Below the pieces are notes generated by a model. That model ran no database searches and was not told the DNA's origin. It saw only the letters and a program-made list of their open reading frames with translations. Position numbers and translations under genes: made by a program. From the NCBI RefSeq assembly GCF_947077775.1, contig NZ_CAMTTE010000001.1, forward strand, positions 1 through 64,000: a stretch of DNA of 64,000 nt, given 5' to 3'. Below are positions 1 to 8,766 of this stretch, in pieces. Numbering within the stretch: the first letter of the stretch is position 1; the number at the start of each line of letters is the position of its first letter. The DNA is from Salinibacter pepae (GTDB lineage: Bacteria; Bacteroidota; Rhodothermia; Rhodothermales; Salinibacteraceae).

Positions 1-1034
1 CGGAAGCCGCTGCCCTGGTAGACCACCGCCACGAGGCCCGCCAGGGTGTAAAAGACGAGCTGCGCCCCGTGGGTGAGGAAGGCGTAGGTGAGGGCCTCCG
101 CCGACGGAACGCCGTAGAGGTGGACCAGCGCCTGTTCGGTGATGTAGTGGTACGACCCGATGCCGCCGGGGGAGGGCACCAGGATGCCGATTGCGCCGAT
201 CGCCATGAGGGCCCACGCGTCCAAAATGCCAATGCCGTAGGGCTCGGCGAGGTGGAGCATGCGGAAGGGCAGGTAGGCCATCAGCAGGTACCCGGCCCAC
301 ATGCCGACTGTGGAGAGGACAATGGCCCCGCGGCGGGGGGAGGCCACCAGTGTCGTCATCCCTTTCCGGAACGACACCGCGGCGGGCTTGAGGGTGGTTG
401 CCCAGACGCGACCGAGCCCCGAGTCTTCGCGCTGAAGGAGCCAACGGGCCCCCCCGATGGCGAGGACGAGCAGCAGGAGCAGGCCGAGCGCGCCCCCGGC
501 GAGCCAGTCGAGTGGAATGGACTGCAACCGGGCCCACGCCGGGGCCACGAACTGCTCGCGCAGCACGTCGAGGCGGTTGACGAGCAGCCCGACGGCACTC
601 AGAAGGGCCGCTCCCAGCACGGCCGTATCGAAAATGCGCTCGGAGACGACGGTCCCGAAGATGCTGCTGAACCGGTAGGGGGTGCGGGCCGAAAGGTTGG
701 CGGTCCGCGCCACTTCGCCCATCCGCGGGGCGACGTAGTTCACCATGTAGCCGATCATAACGGAGGAGAAAGAGGCCTCCAGCATGCGGGCGCGGGCCGT
801 GTGGCCGGCCCGGTCCTCGGGGTCCGGCAGCGCCTCCACCAGGATCTGCCAGCGCCAGGCGCGAAACAGGTTGCTGCCCAGGACGAGTACGACCAGGGGG
901 AGCAGCCACCGGTAGTCGGCCTTTCGGAAGGCCGTCCAGATGTTGCTCATGTCCACGCCGTACACGGCGAGGGCGAGAAGGCCGCCCGCCAGGACGAAGC
1001 TTCCGATTTGAAACCACCGCCGTCGACTCAGCAC
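1..1034 (-). CDS. Lysylphosphatidylglycerol synthase TM-region / UPF0104 family membrane protein (3' end outside window)
   Basis: Translating the minus strand from a GTG at 1034 gives an open frame to the window edge, about 344 codons. An in-frame TGA lies a few codons upstream, which fixes the start near here. The protein has many hydrophobic segments. It opens with a membrane helix (FVLAGGLLALAVYGVDM) and carries RAWRWQIL, then GYMVNYVAPRMGEVARTANL, then a late VPSPGGIGSYHYI motif. This pattern is typical of the flippase-like integral membrane domain found in MprF and AglD relatives. These proteins act in the inner membrane, probably on lipids or lipid-linked sugars; the substrate here cannot be told. 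It is co-directional with lolA just upstream, so both may serve envelope biogenesis. The C-terminus is missing. Confidence 0.8.
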   Translation of the reverse strand, partial: MLSRRRWFQIGSFVLAGGLLALAVYGVDMSNIWTAFRKADYRWLLPLVVLVLGSNLFRAWRWQILVEALPDPEDRAGHTARARMLEASFSSVMIGYMVNYVAPRMGEVARTANLSARTPYRFSSIFGTVVSERIFDTAVLGAALLSAVGLLVNRLDVLREQFVAPAWARLQSIPLDWLAGGALGLLLLLVLAIGGARWLLQREDSGLGRVWATTLKPAAVSFRKGMTTLVASPRRGAIVLSTVGMWAGYLLMAYLPFRMLHLAEPYGIGILDAWALMAIGAIGILVPSPGGIGSYHYITEQALVHLYGVPSAEALTYAFLTHGAQLVFYTLAGLVAVVYQGSGF

Positions 1035-1092
1035 GCGTCGTGGGATTCGTTCCAGAGCCGTTCAGTTCCCCCGAAGTGCCCTGTGTGGTTCG

Positions 1093-1734
1093 CTAGTCGG
1101 TGGGGCGAAGATCCACCACCTCCACGCTCTCGGGGGGCGAGAACGAGAAGGGAGTTCCACTGACTTGCGGGTCGATCCGGATGTCGCGCAGGCGAAGGTC
1201 CAGAATCGATCCGTTGCGGTCGACGGCCCGGAGGCGCGTGACGATGCGGTCGGGGCGCCGGACCCACAGCGTCGCCTCCTTGAACCGGGCCGACGAATCC
1301 GCCGCGGTCAGGGACAGCATTTCGTGTGCCGTCCCGGCTCGGGTCACGGTACGGCGGGCCGTGCGGTCGTATTTGTCCGCCGCGGTCGTGAGGAAGGCCT
1401 GGGGGGTCAGGGTGGAGGCCTCCGCGTCGGCCGTATTCACCACGACCTGACTGTCGGCAGGGGAGTAAATCCACGTCGTCGCGCCGTCCGTCACGACGGT
1501 TTGTGCGGGCGTCTCGACCCGGTATCGGTTCCCGGCGAGAAGCACCGTCCCGTCAATCCGGGTGGAGTCGTCCGCAAACTCGGAGGCGGTGACCTGCGTG
1601 AAGGCGGCCCGGAGGCCCTGCAGGGCACTGTAGCGCGACTGGAGGGCTTGGAGGGTCGGGCCGCCGTCCTGGGCGCCCACCGGGAGGGGGACTGCGCACA
1701 ACAGGACGCCGAGCAGTAGGAGGCGTCGTAGCAT
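1093..1734 (-). CDS. lolA: Outer-membrane lipoprotein carrier protein LolA
   Basis: Periplasmic chaperone that takes lipoproteins released by LolCDE across to the outer membrane. The 213-residue product begins MLRRLLLLGVLLCAVPLP, a signal peptide with a likely cut after VGAQ. An open frame extends 20 codons further upstream, but the internal Met gives a proper signal peptide, so I chose it. The mature part has the family's order: an N-terminal helix with LQSRYSALQGLRAAFTQV, then alternating strands (GTVLLAGNRYRVETP, TTWIYSPADSQVVVN), and a late TLWVRRPDRIVTRLRAVD stretch. Length agrees with LolA. It sits 58 bases upstream of the flippase-like gene on the same strand. Confidence 0.85.
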   Translation of the reverse strand: MLRRLLLLGVLLCAVPLPVGAQDGGPTLQALQSRYSALQGLRAAFTQVTASEFADDSTRIDGTVLLAGNRYRVETPAQTVVTDGATTWIYSPADSQVVVNTADAEASTLTPQAFLTTAADKYDRTARRTVTRAGTAHEMLSLTAADSSARFKEATLWVRRPDRIVTRLRAVDRNGSILDLRLRDIRIDPQVSGTPFSFSPPESVEVVDLRPTD

Positions 1735-1846
1735 GGCTGGGGGGGAGAAACGCAAAACAGCGTGCGGAATCAACCTAACGACCGATCGTGCCAATTATCG
1801 TGGGCCCGCCGCCCGATCACGAAAAATTGATGGCCGGGACGCGGGC

Positions 1847-2386
1847 CTATCCGTTGAGTGGGTAAATCGCCCGTGGATCGTAAACGGCCCCGTCCGAGGT
1901 GAGGGTGCTTTCGTATAGCACAAACCGGTCGGCCTGGAAGGCCGGAAAAGAGGGCACGTCTGCGGTTCGCAGAAACGCGTGCACCGTCTCCGGGGCCGTA
2001 TCCCCCACCCGGGCGAGCGTGAGGTGAGGGGTGTAGTCGCGGTCTTCTGGCGACAGGCCTTCCCGTTCGAGGGCATCGCTGACGGCCGTGTGGAGGGCCA
2101 GGAGGGACTCGGTGCGTTCCAGGCCGAGCACCAGGACGCGAGGGGAGCGCCGGGACGGCAACACGTCCAGGCCGTAGGGCTCGCAGCGGGCGGCCGGGGC
2201 GGTCAGCTCCGCGAGGGCCTGCTCGTAGCGCGCCGCCCGCTCGGGGCTGGCATCGCCAATGAAGCGGAGCGTCACGTGAAACTGGGCGGGGGCGGTCCAG
2301 CGGGCGTCCAGCGCGGACGGTGCCTGCAGGCCGGCCGCTTCGTTTCGGAATCCATCCGGCAGATCAATTGCCGTGAAGAGTCGCAT
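1847..2386 (-). CDS. thpR: RNA 2',3'-cyclic phosphodiesterase (2H phosphoesterase)
   Basis: Member of the LigT/ThpR 2H family, which hydrolyses 2',3'-cyclic phosphate ends of RNA. Two HxTx motifs are visible: FHVTLRFIG near residue 38 and YTPHLTLARV near residue 125. The product is 179 residues, as expected for a bacterial ThpR, and begins MRLFTAIDLPDGFR, matching the family's N-terminus. It is a cytoplasmic enzyme. The upstream neighbour on the plus strand diverges from it, and about 110 bases separate it from lolA, so it may be transcribed alone. Confidence 0.88.
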   Translation of the reverse strand: MRLFTAIDLPDGFRNEAAGLQAPSALDARWTAPAQFHVTLRFIGDASPERAARYEQALAELTAPAARCEPYGLDVLPSRRSPRVLVLGLERTESLLALHTAVSDALEREGLSPEDRDYTPHLTLARVGDTAPETVHAFLRTADVPSFPAFQADRFVLYESTLTSDGAVYDPRAIYPLNG

Positions 2387-2503
2387 GCGAGCACGAAGTT
2401 GGGCGCATGGAAAGCGGGCGAAAGGGAACGGCCCTGCCGAAACTGAATGCTGGACAGAGGGTTCAGATCATTGCAATTGTCCGCAACACGCCCTTGAAGA
2501 CGC

Positions 2504-2962
2504 GTGCAGTTTCAAAAAATCATCTCGGGCGGACAGACCGGCGTCGACCGGGCGGCGCTGGACGCGGCGCGGGCCCACGACGTGGCGGTTGGGGGCTGGT
2601 GCCCACGGGGACGCCGGGCGGAGGACGGACCGATTGCCCCGCGCTACCCGCTCCGAGAAACGCCGACGGACGCGTACGCGGAGCGGACGGCGTGGAACGT
2701 GCGGGACAGCGACGGGACCCTCATCGTTGCGCCCGGCCCCTTGGAGGGCGGGACGGCGCTCACGCAACGGGAGGCTGAGGCGCGCAAGACACCGCTTCTC
2801 CATGTTCGCCTGACGGATCCCGCGCCGGTGCCGATGATCCATGCGTGGGCGGCAGAACACGATGTGCGGGTCCTGAACGTGGCGGGGCCGCGAGCGAGCG
2901 AGGGGGACGGCATCTACCGCCAGGCCCGGTCCATTCTCGAGGCCCTGCTGGCATCGGCGTAG
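2504..2962 (+). CDS. Putative molybdenum carrier / SLOG-superfamily protein
   Basis: A 152-residue protein starting at a GTG (MQFQKIISGGQTGVDRAALD). IISGGQTGVDRAAL is the hallmark nucleotide-binding loop of the pfam 'putative molybdenum carrier' family, which has a Rossmann-like SLOG fold. It is followed by GGWCPRGRRAEDG, then TERTAWNVRDSDGTLI-type and GPLEGGTALT segments, all conserved in the family. Real function is not established for most members; nucleotide-derivative binding is likely. The gene diverges from thpR and converges on the small membrane gene that follows. Confidence 0.75.
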   Translation: MQFQKIISGGQTGVDRAALDAARAHDVAVGGWCPRGRRAEDGPIAPRYPLRETPTDAYAERTAWNVRDSDGTLIVAPGPLEGGTALTQREAEARKTPLLHVRLTDPAPVPMIHAWAAEHDVRVLNVAGPRASEGDGIYRQARSILEALLASA

Positions 2963-2965
2963 CGG

Positions 2966-3289
2966 CTACTCCGACTCCGGCGGGGGCGGCGGGTCGGAGC
3001 GGCGACGGCGATGGCGCTCGGCGAAGAGGTCCTCGCCGTCCTCAACGCGCCCGGCCGCGATCCAGAGGAGCCGGACCCCCACGGCCGTGGCGGCCAGCAC
3101 GAACAGGGTGAAGGCGGGCCACAGCGGGGCCTCAAACCCGAACTGGCTTGCGCGGGCCTCGGGGTAGCGCATCCACTTGTCGATCCCCCAGGCCGCCATC
3201 CCGCCCCCGAGGATGGAAAACACGAGGGCCGCCCCTTTCAGCAGGCGGGCGGCCGGGGTGGCGGAGGAGGAATCAGTCCGTCGTGGCAT
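2966..3289 (-). CDS. Small two-helix membrane protein, possibly AtpZ-like
   Basis: A 107-residue protein with two hydrophobic segments: [20 protein letters not shown] at residues 15-34 and [20 protein letters not shown] at about 57-76. They are followed by a basic then proline-rich tail ([16 protein letters not shown]). The [13 protein letters not shown] stretch resembles the first helix of AtpZ/AtpI-type proteins, but no ATP synthase genes are nearby, so that is only a suggestion. Its start overlaps the end of hisF by 17 bases, so it is probably translated from the same leftward transcript. Confidence 0.6.
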   Translation of the reverse strand: MPRRTDSSSATPAARLLKGAALVFSILGGGMAAWGIDKWMRYPEARASQFGFEAPLWPAFTLFVLAATAVGVRLLWIAAGRVEDGEDLFAERHRRRRSDPPPPPESE

Positions 3290-4079
3290 ATCGGTCGGTC
3301 CAGTTGTTCAGGGGAGGCCGAACCGGCAGGCCGGCGTCGCGGAGATGGTCTTTGGCCTCCTCCACGGTGTGCTCGCGAAAGTGAAAGATCGAGGCGGCCA
3401 GCACCGCGCTGGCCCCGCCGTCGACGAGGCCCGCCCGCAGGTGCTCCAGGGTGCCGGCCCCGCCGGAGGCAATGACGGGAATCTGGGTCCGCTCCGTCAC
3501 GGCGCGGAGGAGGTCGAGGTCGTACCCGTCCTTGGTGCCGTCCCGGTCCATCGAGGTCAGCAGAATCTCGCCGGCCCCGCGGGCCTCCGCCTCGGCGGCC
3601 CACTCCACAGCGTCCCGTCCGGTCGGCTTGCGGCCGCCGTGGACGACCACCTCCCACGCGGGCCCGTCGCCGTCCCGCCGCTTCGCGTCGATGGCCACCA
3701 CGATGCACTGGTCCCCGAACGCGTCGGCGCCGCGGGCGATCAGGTCCGGGTCCTTCACGGCCGCGGAGTTGATGGCCACCTTGTCGGCCCCGGCCTGGAG
3801 CATCGCCCGCATGTCGTCGACCGAGCGGAGCCCGCCGCCCACGGTCAGGGGAATGAACACCTGATCGGCGGTGCGCCGCACCACGTCGTGCATGATGTCG
3901 CGGTCCTCGTGCGTGGCGGTGATGTCGAGAAACACCAGCTCGTCGGCCCCGGCGGCGTCGTAGGTGCGGGCCTGTTCCACCGGGTCGCCGGCGTCACGGA
4001 TGTCGACGAAGTTGATGCCCTTCACGACGCGGCCTTCGTCCACGTCGAGGCAGGGAATGATGCGTTTCGCGAGGGGCAT
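3273..4079 (-). CDS. hisF: Imidazole glycerol phosphate synthase, cyclase subunit HisF
   Basis: TIM-barrel subunit that takes ammonia from HisH and converts PRFAR to imidazole glycerol phosphate plus AICAR. The 268-residue product begins [21 protein letters not shown], which contains the catalytic Asp of the CLDVD motif. The second catalytic Asp lies in VVAIDAKR near residue 130. Phosphate-binding loops are seen at [12 protein letters not shown] and [12 protein letters not shown]. Length is slightly above the usual 250-258 because of an insertion around [10 protein letters not shown]. It follows hisA by 40 bases in the same direction. Confidence 0.96.
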   Translation of the reverse strand: MPLAKRIIPCLDVDEGRVVKGINFVDIRDAGDPVEQARTYDAAGADELVFLDITATHEDRDIMHDVVRRTADQVFIPLTVGGGLRSVDDMRAMLQAGADKVAINSAAVKDPDLIARGADAFGDQCIVVAIDAKRRDGDGPAWEVVVHGGRKPTGRDAVEWAAEAEARGAGEILLTSMDRDGTKDGYDLDLLRAVTERTQIPVIASGGAGTLEHLRAGLVDGGASAVLAASIFHFREHTVEEAKDHLRDAGLPVRPPLNNWTDRYATTD

Positions 4080-4119
4080 ACGGGTCCGAGAAAAGAGGAG
4101 CAGATCAGGCGAGGAGAGA

Positions 4120-4896
4120 CTACCGGAGGGACGCCGTCGAGAACGTGTCCAGGTCGACCGCGTCCTTGTCCTGCCAGGCCCAAAACTGCTGGCACGGAAA
4201 GCGGTTCTCGTAGAGCGCCGTGCCCACGATCACCGAATCGACGCCGTAGGGCTGGAGCGTTTGAATATCGAGCAGGTCGTCGTGCTCGCCCACGCCGCCG
4301 GACGCCGTGATCTTGGCGTGGGCAAGCTGGCGGCCGAGCGTCCGGTACGCCTGAATGTTGGGGCCCTCCATCGTTCCGTCCCGGCTGATGTCGGTGTAGA
4401 CGAGACGACGCACGCCCCGCTGCTCCATGTCCTTCGCGAACGCAACGGCGTCGAGCCCCGATCCCTCCGTCCAGCCCTGCACGCGCACCTCCCCGTCGCG
4501 GGCGTCGATGCTCACGACCACCTGCTGGGCCGAAAACCGCTCCACCGCCCGCTCCACGAAGTCGGGGTCGCGGACGGCCGCGGTGCCTAGGATGACGCGG
4601 TAGACGCCCCGGTCCAGGGCGGCCTCAATCTGATCCATCGAGCGGATGCCGCCCCCGAGCTGGATCGGGATGTCGAGCGCGTCGCACATCCTCTCGATCA
4701 CGTCCCGGTTGTGCTCCCCCTCCCCCCGGGCCGCATCGAGGTCCACCACGTGAAGCGTCTGCGCATTCTGCACGCGCCACAGCTTGGCCATCTTGACGGG
4801 GTCCTCGAAGTACACGGTCTCGTTGTCGTAATCGCCCTGGTGCAGGCGCACACACCGGCCGTCGCGGATGTCGATGGCGGGAATGACGAGGGGCAT
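4120..4896 (-). CDS. hisA: ProFAR isomerase HisA
   Basis: Phosphoribosylformimino-5-aminoimidazole carboxamide ribotide isomerase, fourth step of histidine synthesis. The 258-residue TIM barrel begins [20 protein letters not shown], where the Asp of AIDI is the N-terminal catalytic residue. The second catalytic Asp is in [15 protein letters not shown], and phosphate-binding motifs are [12 protein letters not shown] and [11 protein letters not shown]. It lies directly upstream of hisF, the common pairing. About 290 bases upstream is the divergent cold-shock gene, which separates hisA from hisH. Confidence 0.96.
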   Translation of the reverse strand: MPLVIPAIDIRDGRCVRLHQGDYDNETVYFEDPVKMAKLWRVQNAQTLHVVDLDAARGEGEHNRDVIERMCDALDIPIQLGGGIRSMDQIEAALDRGVYRVILGTAAVRDPDFVERAVERFSAQQVVVSIDARDGEVRVQGWTEGSGLDAVAFAKDMEQRGVRRLVYTDISRDGTMEGPNIQAYRTLGRQLAHAKITASGGVGEHDDLLDIQTLQPYGVDSVIVGTALYENRFPCQQFWAWQDKDAVDLDTFSTASLR

Positions 4897-5086
4897 GAAC
4901 TGGGGGACGTGAGGAGGAGACTCGCGTGAGGACCGTTACTTCCATTCACGAGGCGGCGCAATGTTCGTGGGGCCCCTTCCGCCGCCTCGTCCGGCCCGGA
5001 AAACGGGAACTGGGTGAAGAAGGCGCCCAGGCCGGCCCGTCCCGGAACTGTGACGACGACCGCGAATGGGACCTACAACTCAATAT

Positions 5087-5094
5087 TACATTTG
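5087..5094 (+). promoter_or_regulatory. Possible Bacteroidota-type -7 element of the cold-shock gene
   Basis: The octamer TACATTTG matches the TAnnTTTG -7 element known from Bacteroidota primary-sigma promoters. It lies about 90 bases before the cold-shock start codon, which would leave a long 5' leader as cold-shock mRNAs usually have. No clear -33 TTG partner is seen, so this is tentative. Confidence 0.3.
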
Positions 5095-5184
5095 CGTCTC
5101 CTTCGCTGCCGCGCCGTCCCGAGCACTCCGGAAGCGTGCGTTGCACCGGTGGGGCGCACCAACAAACACAACGACGGTTACAGT

Positions 5185-5394
5185 ATGCAACGCGGAACAA
5201 TTAAGTGGTTTGACACCGAGAAGGGATTTGGCTTCATCGAGCCCGAGGAGGGCGGTGAGGATGTCTTCCTGCACGTAAGCAACATCACCGGTTCGACGGG
5301 CGGCGACGACCTGCGCGAAGGCCAGACCGTTGCGTTCGAGACCGAGCGAACGGAGAAGGGACTGAGCGCCCTCAACGCCTCGCCGGTCGGATAA
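5185..5394 (+). CDS. Cold-shock-domain protein
   Basis: A 69-residue single cold-shock domain that binds single-stranded RNA and DNA. It begins MQRGTIKWFDTEKGFGFIEP, where KGFGFI is RNP1. EDVFLHVSNI is RNP2, and the protein ends SALNASPVG. An open frame continues 57 codons upstream, but the domain starts exactly at this Met and the upstream codons look untranslated. The gene is on the plus strand inside an otherwise minus-strand histidine cluster, and a strong terminator follows directly. Confidence 0.92.
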   Translation: MQRGTIKWFDTEKGFGFIEPEEGGEDVFLHVSNITGSTGGDDLREGQTVAFETERTEKGLSALNASPVG

Positions 5395-5423
5395 CGACGG
5401 CGCACCCGATGCGAGAAGACCCG

Positions 5424-5453
5424 AGCCCGTCCCGTCTGGGGCGGGCTTTTTTG
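5424..5453 (+). terminator. Rho-independent terminator after the cold-shock gene
   Basis: A GC-rich hairpin (GCCCGTCCC, loop GTCT, GGGGCGGGC) is followed at once by a run of six T. It lies about 30 bases past the stop codon, so the cold-shock gene is probably monocistronic. Confidence 0.85.
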
Positions 5454-5660
5454 TTGGGGGGCCGCACGAACGCCTCCGCGACGGCCCCGCGGCTCGTAAG
5501 AGTTACGAGCCTGATTCCCAGAACGGCTCCTGAGAATCCTGAATAGGGCCTGAATAGGGGCGGATCCGCGTACGATGCATGTTGGCACCCTTTTTGGGCA
5601 TCCGTCGCCCCCAGGAAGCATCGGGTGCACCGAGCCTCCCGCGTTGGTGACCTCAGCCGC

Positions 5661-5753
5661 ATGGAGAATTCCGTCGACACCGCGATCCGATTTTTGACCG
5701 TCGCTGCGGGCGGGGTGGGCTTTCTCGTCCTCCTGTTGATTCAGTGGCTCTAG
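5661..5753 (+). CDS. Possible 30-residue single-helix membrane peptide
   Basis: A short frame reads MENSVDTAIRFLTVAAGG followed by VGFLVLLLIQWL and a stop. It would form one transmembrane helix with a short polar N-terminus. It lies in the 400-base gap between the cold-shock terminator and the end of hisH. No homologue is recognised and no strong ribosome-binding site is obvious. Composition is what a real micro-membrane protein would show, but a chance frame in GC-rich DNA is also possible. Confidence 0.3.
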   Translation: MENSVDTAIRFLTVAAGGVGFLVLLLIQWL

Positions 5754-5792
5754 GCCCGGGCAGGACGGAGTAGCGTCCAGGGCGGCCTCGTC

Positions 5793-6449
5793 CTACGTAG
5801 AGACTGTCCGGCCGGCCTCCTCGGTCGTCGGAAGTGCGGCAAAATTGTCGAGCAGCCCGAGGCCGGCGGCCTGCGACTTTTCGGGGTGGAACTGCACGCC
5901 GAATACGTTGTCGCGCTGCACCACGGAGGGGAAGGTGTGCCCGTAGGACGTGGTGGTAAGCACGTCGTCGGGGACGTCCGCCACGGGGTGGTAGGAGTGG
6001 ACGAAGTAGACGTACGGCGTCGCCCCCAGTTCGTCAAGCAGCGGGTGGTCGCGGGTCGGCTCGATTGCGTTCCAGCCCATGTGCGGAACCGTCAACTCGT
6101 CGGGCATGTCCGCATCGGTGTCCCGAAAATGGGCGACATGCCCGGGCAGGACGCCGAGCCCCTCGTGTTCACCCTTCTCGTAGCCGGTCTCGAAGAGCAG
6201 TTGCATGCCCACGCAGACCCCCAGAAACGGGACCCCGCGGCCGATGGCGTCGTGGATCGGCCCCTCCAGGTCGCGCCGCCGAATCTCGTCGATGCAGGCC
6301 CGAAACGCCCCCACCCCCGGCAGCACGAGCCGCTCGGCCTCCGCAACGGCCGCCGGGTCGTCGGTGCGGTGCACCGTCGCCCCCACGGTCTCGAAGGCCT
6401 TTTCGATCGAGCGAAGGTTGCCGATGCCGTAGTCGATGATGGTCGTCAT
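5793..6449 (-). CDS. hisH: Imidazole glycerol phosphate synthase, glutaminase subunit HisH
   Basis: Class I glutamine amidotransferase that feeds ammonia to HisF. I start it at MTTIIDYGIGNLRSIEKAFE rather than seven codons upstream, because this matches the family N-terminus. The nucleophile Cys is in PFLGVCVGMQLLFE. The His and Glu of the triad are in FGVQFHPEKSQ near the C-terminus, and VPHMGWN is also conserved. The 218-residue length is normal. It lies downstream of proC on the same strand, about 80 bases away, and is separated from hisA by the cold-shock gene. Confidence 0.95.
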   Translation of the reverse strand: MTTIIDYGIGNLRSIEKAFETVGATVHRTDDPAAVAEAERLVLPGVGAFRACIDEIRRRDLEGPIHDAIGRGVPFLGVCVGMQLLFETGYEKGEHEGLGVLPGHVAHFRDTDADMPDELTVPHMGWNAIEPTRDHPLLDELGATPYVYFVHSYHPVADVPDDVLTTTSYGHTFPSVVQRDNVFGVQFHPEKSQAAGLGLLDNFAALPTTEEAGRTVST

Positions 6450-6529
6450 GGGGAGGGAGGGGCAGAACAATTAGTTCAGGCGGGAGGGACGGGGCGCTGG
6501 CCCCTGGTGCGCACCGAGGCTGGGGACTG

Positions 6530-7348
6530 CTATTCGTCGTTGAGCTCCTCGGAGCGCTGGGTGGCGGTGCTGACGGCGTTGATCAGCATGGTGCGGAGCC
6601 CGTGCTCTTCGAGCGACGACACCGCGGCGATGGCGGTCCCGCCGGGCGTGGTCACCTCGTCGCGCAGGATGGCGGGGTGCTTGTCCGTGTCGATGGCCAG
6701 CTTGGCGGCGCCGTACACCGTTTGCCGGGCCAGCGTCGAGGCGTCTTCGCGGGACATGCCCTGCTTTACGCCCGCGTCGGTCAGCGCCTCGATGAACATG
6801 TACACGTACGCCGGGCCGCTCCCGGACAGCCCCGTGACGGCGTCCATGTGGTCCTCGGGCACGACCACGGCGTTTCCCACGGCCTCGAAAATCGCCCGGG
6901 CCTTCTCCAGGTGGGCGTCCGTGGCGTACGTGCCGGGGGAGAGCGCCGTCGCGCCGGCGTCTACAAGGGCCGGCGTGTTCGGCATCGCACGGATTACGGG
7001 CTGGTCCTGCCCGAATCCGAGCTGGAGCCGCTCGCTGGTGATGCCGGCCAGCACGCTGATGACGAGCACGTCGCGGTCCACGTGGTCGCGGATGTTGGTA
7101 ATGACCTCGGCCCGGCTCTGGGGCTTGATGGTCAGCAGAATGATGGAGGCGTCCTGGACGGCGTCCACGTTGTCGGTCGTGGTGCGCAGGCCGGGAAACT
7201 CCTCGGCCAGCGCGTCGAGGGCCGAGCCGGTCCGGCGGGTCGCAATCACGTCCTCGGTCTCGATCAGGTTGCCGCCGATCATGCCGCCGATGAGGGAGTG
7301 GCCGATATTGCCGGCCCCAATGACCGCGACCGTATCGTCTGAAAGCAT
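6530..7348 (-). CDS. proC: Pyrroline-5-carboxylate reductase ProC
   Basis: Last step of proline synthesis, reducing 1-pyrroline-5-carboxylate with NAD(P)H. The 272-residue product starts MLSDDTVAVIGAGNIGHSLI, with the dinucleotide-binding GxGxxG. The signature segment is DAVTGLSGSGPAYVYMFIEAL, and MPNTPALVDAGATAL is also diagnostic. It sits between hisB and hisH on the same strand. Proline is also a compatible solute, but linkage to osmotic control is only inference. Confidence 0.95.
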   Translation of the reverse strand: MLSDDTVAVIGAGNIGHSLIGGMIGGNLIETEDVIATRRTGSALDALAEEFPGLRTTTDNVDAVQDASIILLTIKPQSRAEVITNIRDHVDRDVLVISVLAGITSERLQLGFGQDQPVIRAMPNTPALVDAGATALSPGTYATDAHLEKARAIFEAVGNAVVVPEDHMDAVTGLSGSGPAYVYMFIEALTDAGVKQGMSREDASTLARQTVYGAAKLAIDTDKHPAILRDEVTTPGGTAIAAVSSLEEHGLRTMLINAVSTATQRSEELNDE

Positions 7349-7471
7349 GGAAGTGTCGGGCGTTCGTGGAAGGGCTCGCGTCGAGAATGCCGTTGTGCAC
7401 GGCTCTGGGAACCGGGCAGGGGTCGGAGCACGGCCCCGGACTGGCTCGCTCCCAGCCCGCCGTCGTTTGGG

Positions 7472-8080
7472 CTAGACCAGGGTCCCCTTCGTGGAGGCCA
7501 CCTCGGCGTGGTCGGCCCGGCGGCGCACCGCACTGCGGAGGGCACGGGCGGCGGCCTTGAAGAGGGCCTCAATCTTGTGGTGGGCGTTGTGCCCGTGGAG
7601 GACGGTCAGGTGCAGGTTGCAGCGGGCGTGATCGGCCACGGAGCGCCACACGTGCTCGACCAGCTCCGTCGACAGGCCGCCGACCTGGTCCCGCTCGAAG
7701 GGGGCCTCCAGGTGGCAGTAGCTTCGCCCCGAGAGGTCCACCACGGCCCGGGCCAGGGCGTCGTCCATCGGCACGTAGGCGTGCCCGTAGCGGGCGATGT
7801 GGGCCTTGTCCCCGAGGGCCTCGTCGAGGGCGCGGCCGAGGCCGATGGCCACGTCCTCGACCGTGTGGTGGTCGTCCACCTCCAGATCACCGTCGCACTG
7901 CACCTCGAGGTCGAGCGCGCCGTGCTTGGCGAAGAGGGACAGCATGTGGTCGAAGAACCCGACGCCGGTGTCGACGTCGTAGCTCCCGTCGCCGTCGAGG
8001 GTGAGGGCGACGGACACATCCGTCTCGGCGGTGGTGCGCTCGACGGTCGCCGTGCGGGGGGGGAAGCTGGGGGTGGACAT
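7472..8080 (-). CDS. hisB: Imidazoleglycerol-phosphate dehydratase HisB
   Basis: Manganese enzyme of the seventh histidine step, here a stand-alone dehydratase without the histidinol-phosphatase fusion. I start at MSTPSFPPRTATVERTTAET; 16 further codons are open upstream. Metal-binding motifs are visible: VGFFDHMLSLFAKHG, DDHHTVEDVAIGLG and the late GHNAHHKIEALFKAAARALR. The 202-residue length fits the monofunctional form. It is the first gene of the leftward hisB-proC-hisH run. Confidence 0.95.
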   Translation of the reverse strand: MSTPSFPPRTATVERTTAETDVSVALTLDGDGSYDVDTGVGFFDHMLSLFAKHGALDLEVQCDGDLEVDDHHTVEDVAIGLGRALDEALGDKAHIARYGHAYVPMDDALARAVVDLSGRSYCHLEAPFERDQVGGLSTELVEHVWRSVADHARCNLHLTVLHGHNAHHKIEALFKAAARALRSAVRRRADHAEVASTKGTLV

Positions 8081-8120
8081 GAGGCGGCCGGAGTGTGAGC
8101 AAAGAAACGAGTCGTCCCTT

Positions 8121-8147
8121 GTTTTCACGAGGGTGTTTTCACGAGGG
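8121..8147. repeat. 14-bp tandem duplication between hisB and its divergent neighbour
   Basis: GTTTTCACGAGGG occurs twice, at 8121-8133 and 8135-8147, with a period of 14. It lies upstream of hisB. A related TTTTCACGAGG is seen again near 18796. Confidence 0.7.
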
Positions 8148-8262
8148 GCTCACGCGCCCTGAACACGCAGAAGCACCCGCTGATTCATATACTTGGATCT
8201 GGTGGAAGTGCCCGCCGGTTGGTATAACTGCTCCAATCTCCCGCGAAGAATTGCAACGACCC

Positions 8263-8589
8263 GTGGCAACCTACAGCGAGGCCGACTTCGAGGACAGCCG
8301 ATTCGACTACGGCGAGCGGGTTCGCATCCTGCTGCGCCACCCCAAGCTGGGGGGCGTGTACGGCGAGGCCGAGGGAACGTGTGCCGCCCGCGAAGAAGAC
8401 ACCGAGTTCGAGGCGAAAGACGGCACGATGCGGACCAAGACGCTCGTCTGGCTCAAAGACATCGAGGGCTACGAAAAGCCCCACGAGGACCTTCCGGACA
8501 CGACCCAGGAGGTGGAGGAGGCCTGGTTCGCGGAGGAGGCCCTCCGAAAGAAGGAAGGCGACCCGCTCGACGGGGTGAGCTTTAATTGA
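8263..8589 (+). CDS. Conserved-looking small acidic protein of unknown function
   Basis: I do not recognise this protein. The frame is open from 8095, but the convincing part begins near the GTG at 8263 (VATYSEADFEDSRFDYGERV). The upstream codons have the composition of untranslated DNA, and a TAnnTTTG-like octamer (TATACTTG) lies at 8188. The roughly 108-residue product is strongly acidic, as expected for a cytoplasmic protein of a salt-in halophile. It has a possible small beta-barrel core (ERVRILLRHPKLGGVYGEAE, KTLVWLKDIEGYE) that could read as an SH3-like or nucleic-acid-binding fold. The tail EVEEAWFAEEALRKKEG is helical. It lies between divergent hisB and metG. Confidence 0.6.
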   Translation: MATYSEADFEDSRFDYGERVRILLRHPKLGGVYGEAEGTCAAREEDTEFEAKDGTMRTKTLVWLKDIEGYEKPHEDLPDTTQEVEEAWFAEEALRKKEGDPLDGVSFN

Positions 8590-8766
8590 GCTGAGACGTC
8601 CCGCGGTTTCCCGGAACGGGCCAGGCCCTGCGGGACAGATCGCCCGTTTCCGATTCGTATTGCGTGATGCGGAGTGCGCACTTCTCCCCGAGCTTTGGGC
8701 TCACGCAATAGGGACTGCGCAATCCCAGGCATGCCGTAACGACTACGTACTTGCGACTTTGGTTTG

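Noticed and set aside
69-1163. A 364-codon plus-strand frame at the window start
   Set aside because: Opposite a membrane-protein gene with clear family motifs; its own product lacks any fold signature.
5886-7475. A 529-codon plus-strand frame across hisH and proC
   Set aside because: Spans two well-recognised minus-strand genes and shows no domain.
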